From: Watersipora subatra
Lineage: Eukaryota; Bryozoa; Gymnolaemata; Cheilostomatida; Watersiporidae
NCBI RefSeq assembly: GCF_963576615.1
Contig: NC_088711.1
Coordinates: forward strand, 56,958,248-57,022,247
Length of the DNA: 64,000 bases
Reading direction: 5' to 3'
The notes under the pieces: generated by a model
What the model was told of the DNA's origin: nothing
The model's database searches: none
What the model saw: the letters and a program-made list of their open reading frames with translations, nothing else
In this document: positions 63,897-64,000 of the stretch, piece by piece
How positions within the stretch are numbered: the first letter of the stretch is position 1
Layout of the letters: each line of letters begins with the position of its first letter
Translations under genes and position numbers: made by a program

Positions 63897-64000
63897 GTTC
63901 GTGTAATTTCTTATTAAAATTAATACTCAAGTACTTGTTTTGGAAATCTTCATACTCCAAGATTATTTGGCAAACATTAATGTAATCAATGCTGTATCTT
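63897..64000 (+). other. GRHPR: GRHPR intron 3, partial
   Basis: Begins GTTCGT after the exon ending 'GQT'. No next exon before the window ends. Confidence 0.8.

Overview
The window is nuclear DNA of an intron-rich, AT-rich animal, most likely an invertebrate. Evidence for this: five conserved eukaryotic genes split by GT-AG introns, a copia-type retrotransposon primed by a half initiator-tRNA, a CR1/Jockey-like LINE, and many MITEs and minisatellites. I cannot name the species from sequence alone; a lophotrochozoan would fit, but that is a guess.

Layout. 1-1858: decayed Ty3/gypsy relic on the minus strand. 3081-7566: copia element on the minus strand with two 202-bp LTRs and a 5-bp target duplication; its coding region is broken. 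7567-9470: dispersed repeats. 9471-16062 (+): PSMC3IP/HOP2, meiotic recombination factor, 8 coding exons, complete. 16344-21479 (-): TIMM10, mitochondrial small Tim chaperone, 2 exons with a 4.85-kb intron full of MITEs. 22060-39340 (+): GPI, glucose-6-phosphate isomerase, 14 coding exons, complete (560 aa predicted). 39932-54041 (-): GPAA1, subunit of the GPI-anchor transamidase, 11 exons found. 54396-60345: a long-TIR element followed by a dead LINE that carries a second TTAA-flanked palindromic element. 62271-63896 (+): start of GRHPR, glyoxylate/hydroxypyruvate reductase, running off the right edge.

The genes are unrelated housekeeping or meiotic functions, arranged HOP2> <TIMM10 GPI> <GPAA1 ... 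GRHPR>. HOP2/TIMM10 and GPI/GPAA1 are tail-to-tail; TIMM10/GPI are head-to-head over about 0.4 kb, a likely shared promoter with three evenly spaced ACGTG cores. There is no operon and no sign of a prokaryotic defence or CRISPR system.

The most interesting structure is in the repeats: four elements from three families with long terminal inverted repeats, three of them flanked by exact TTAA (piggyBac-type target). One interrupts the LINE so cleanly that removing it plus one TTAA rejoins the reading frame. Other points of interest are a minisatellite that repeats a real GPI splice donor, a higher-order tandem array beside a GPAA1 exon, and a 65-nt near-perfect hairpin in a HOP2 intron.
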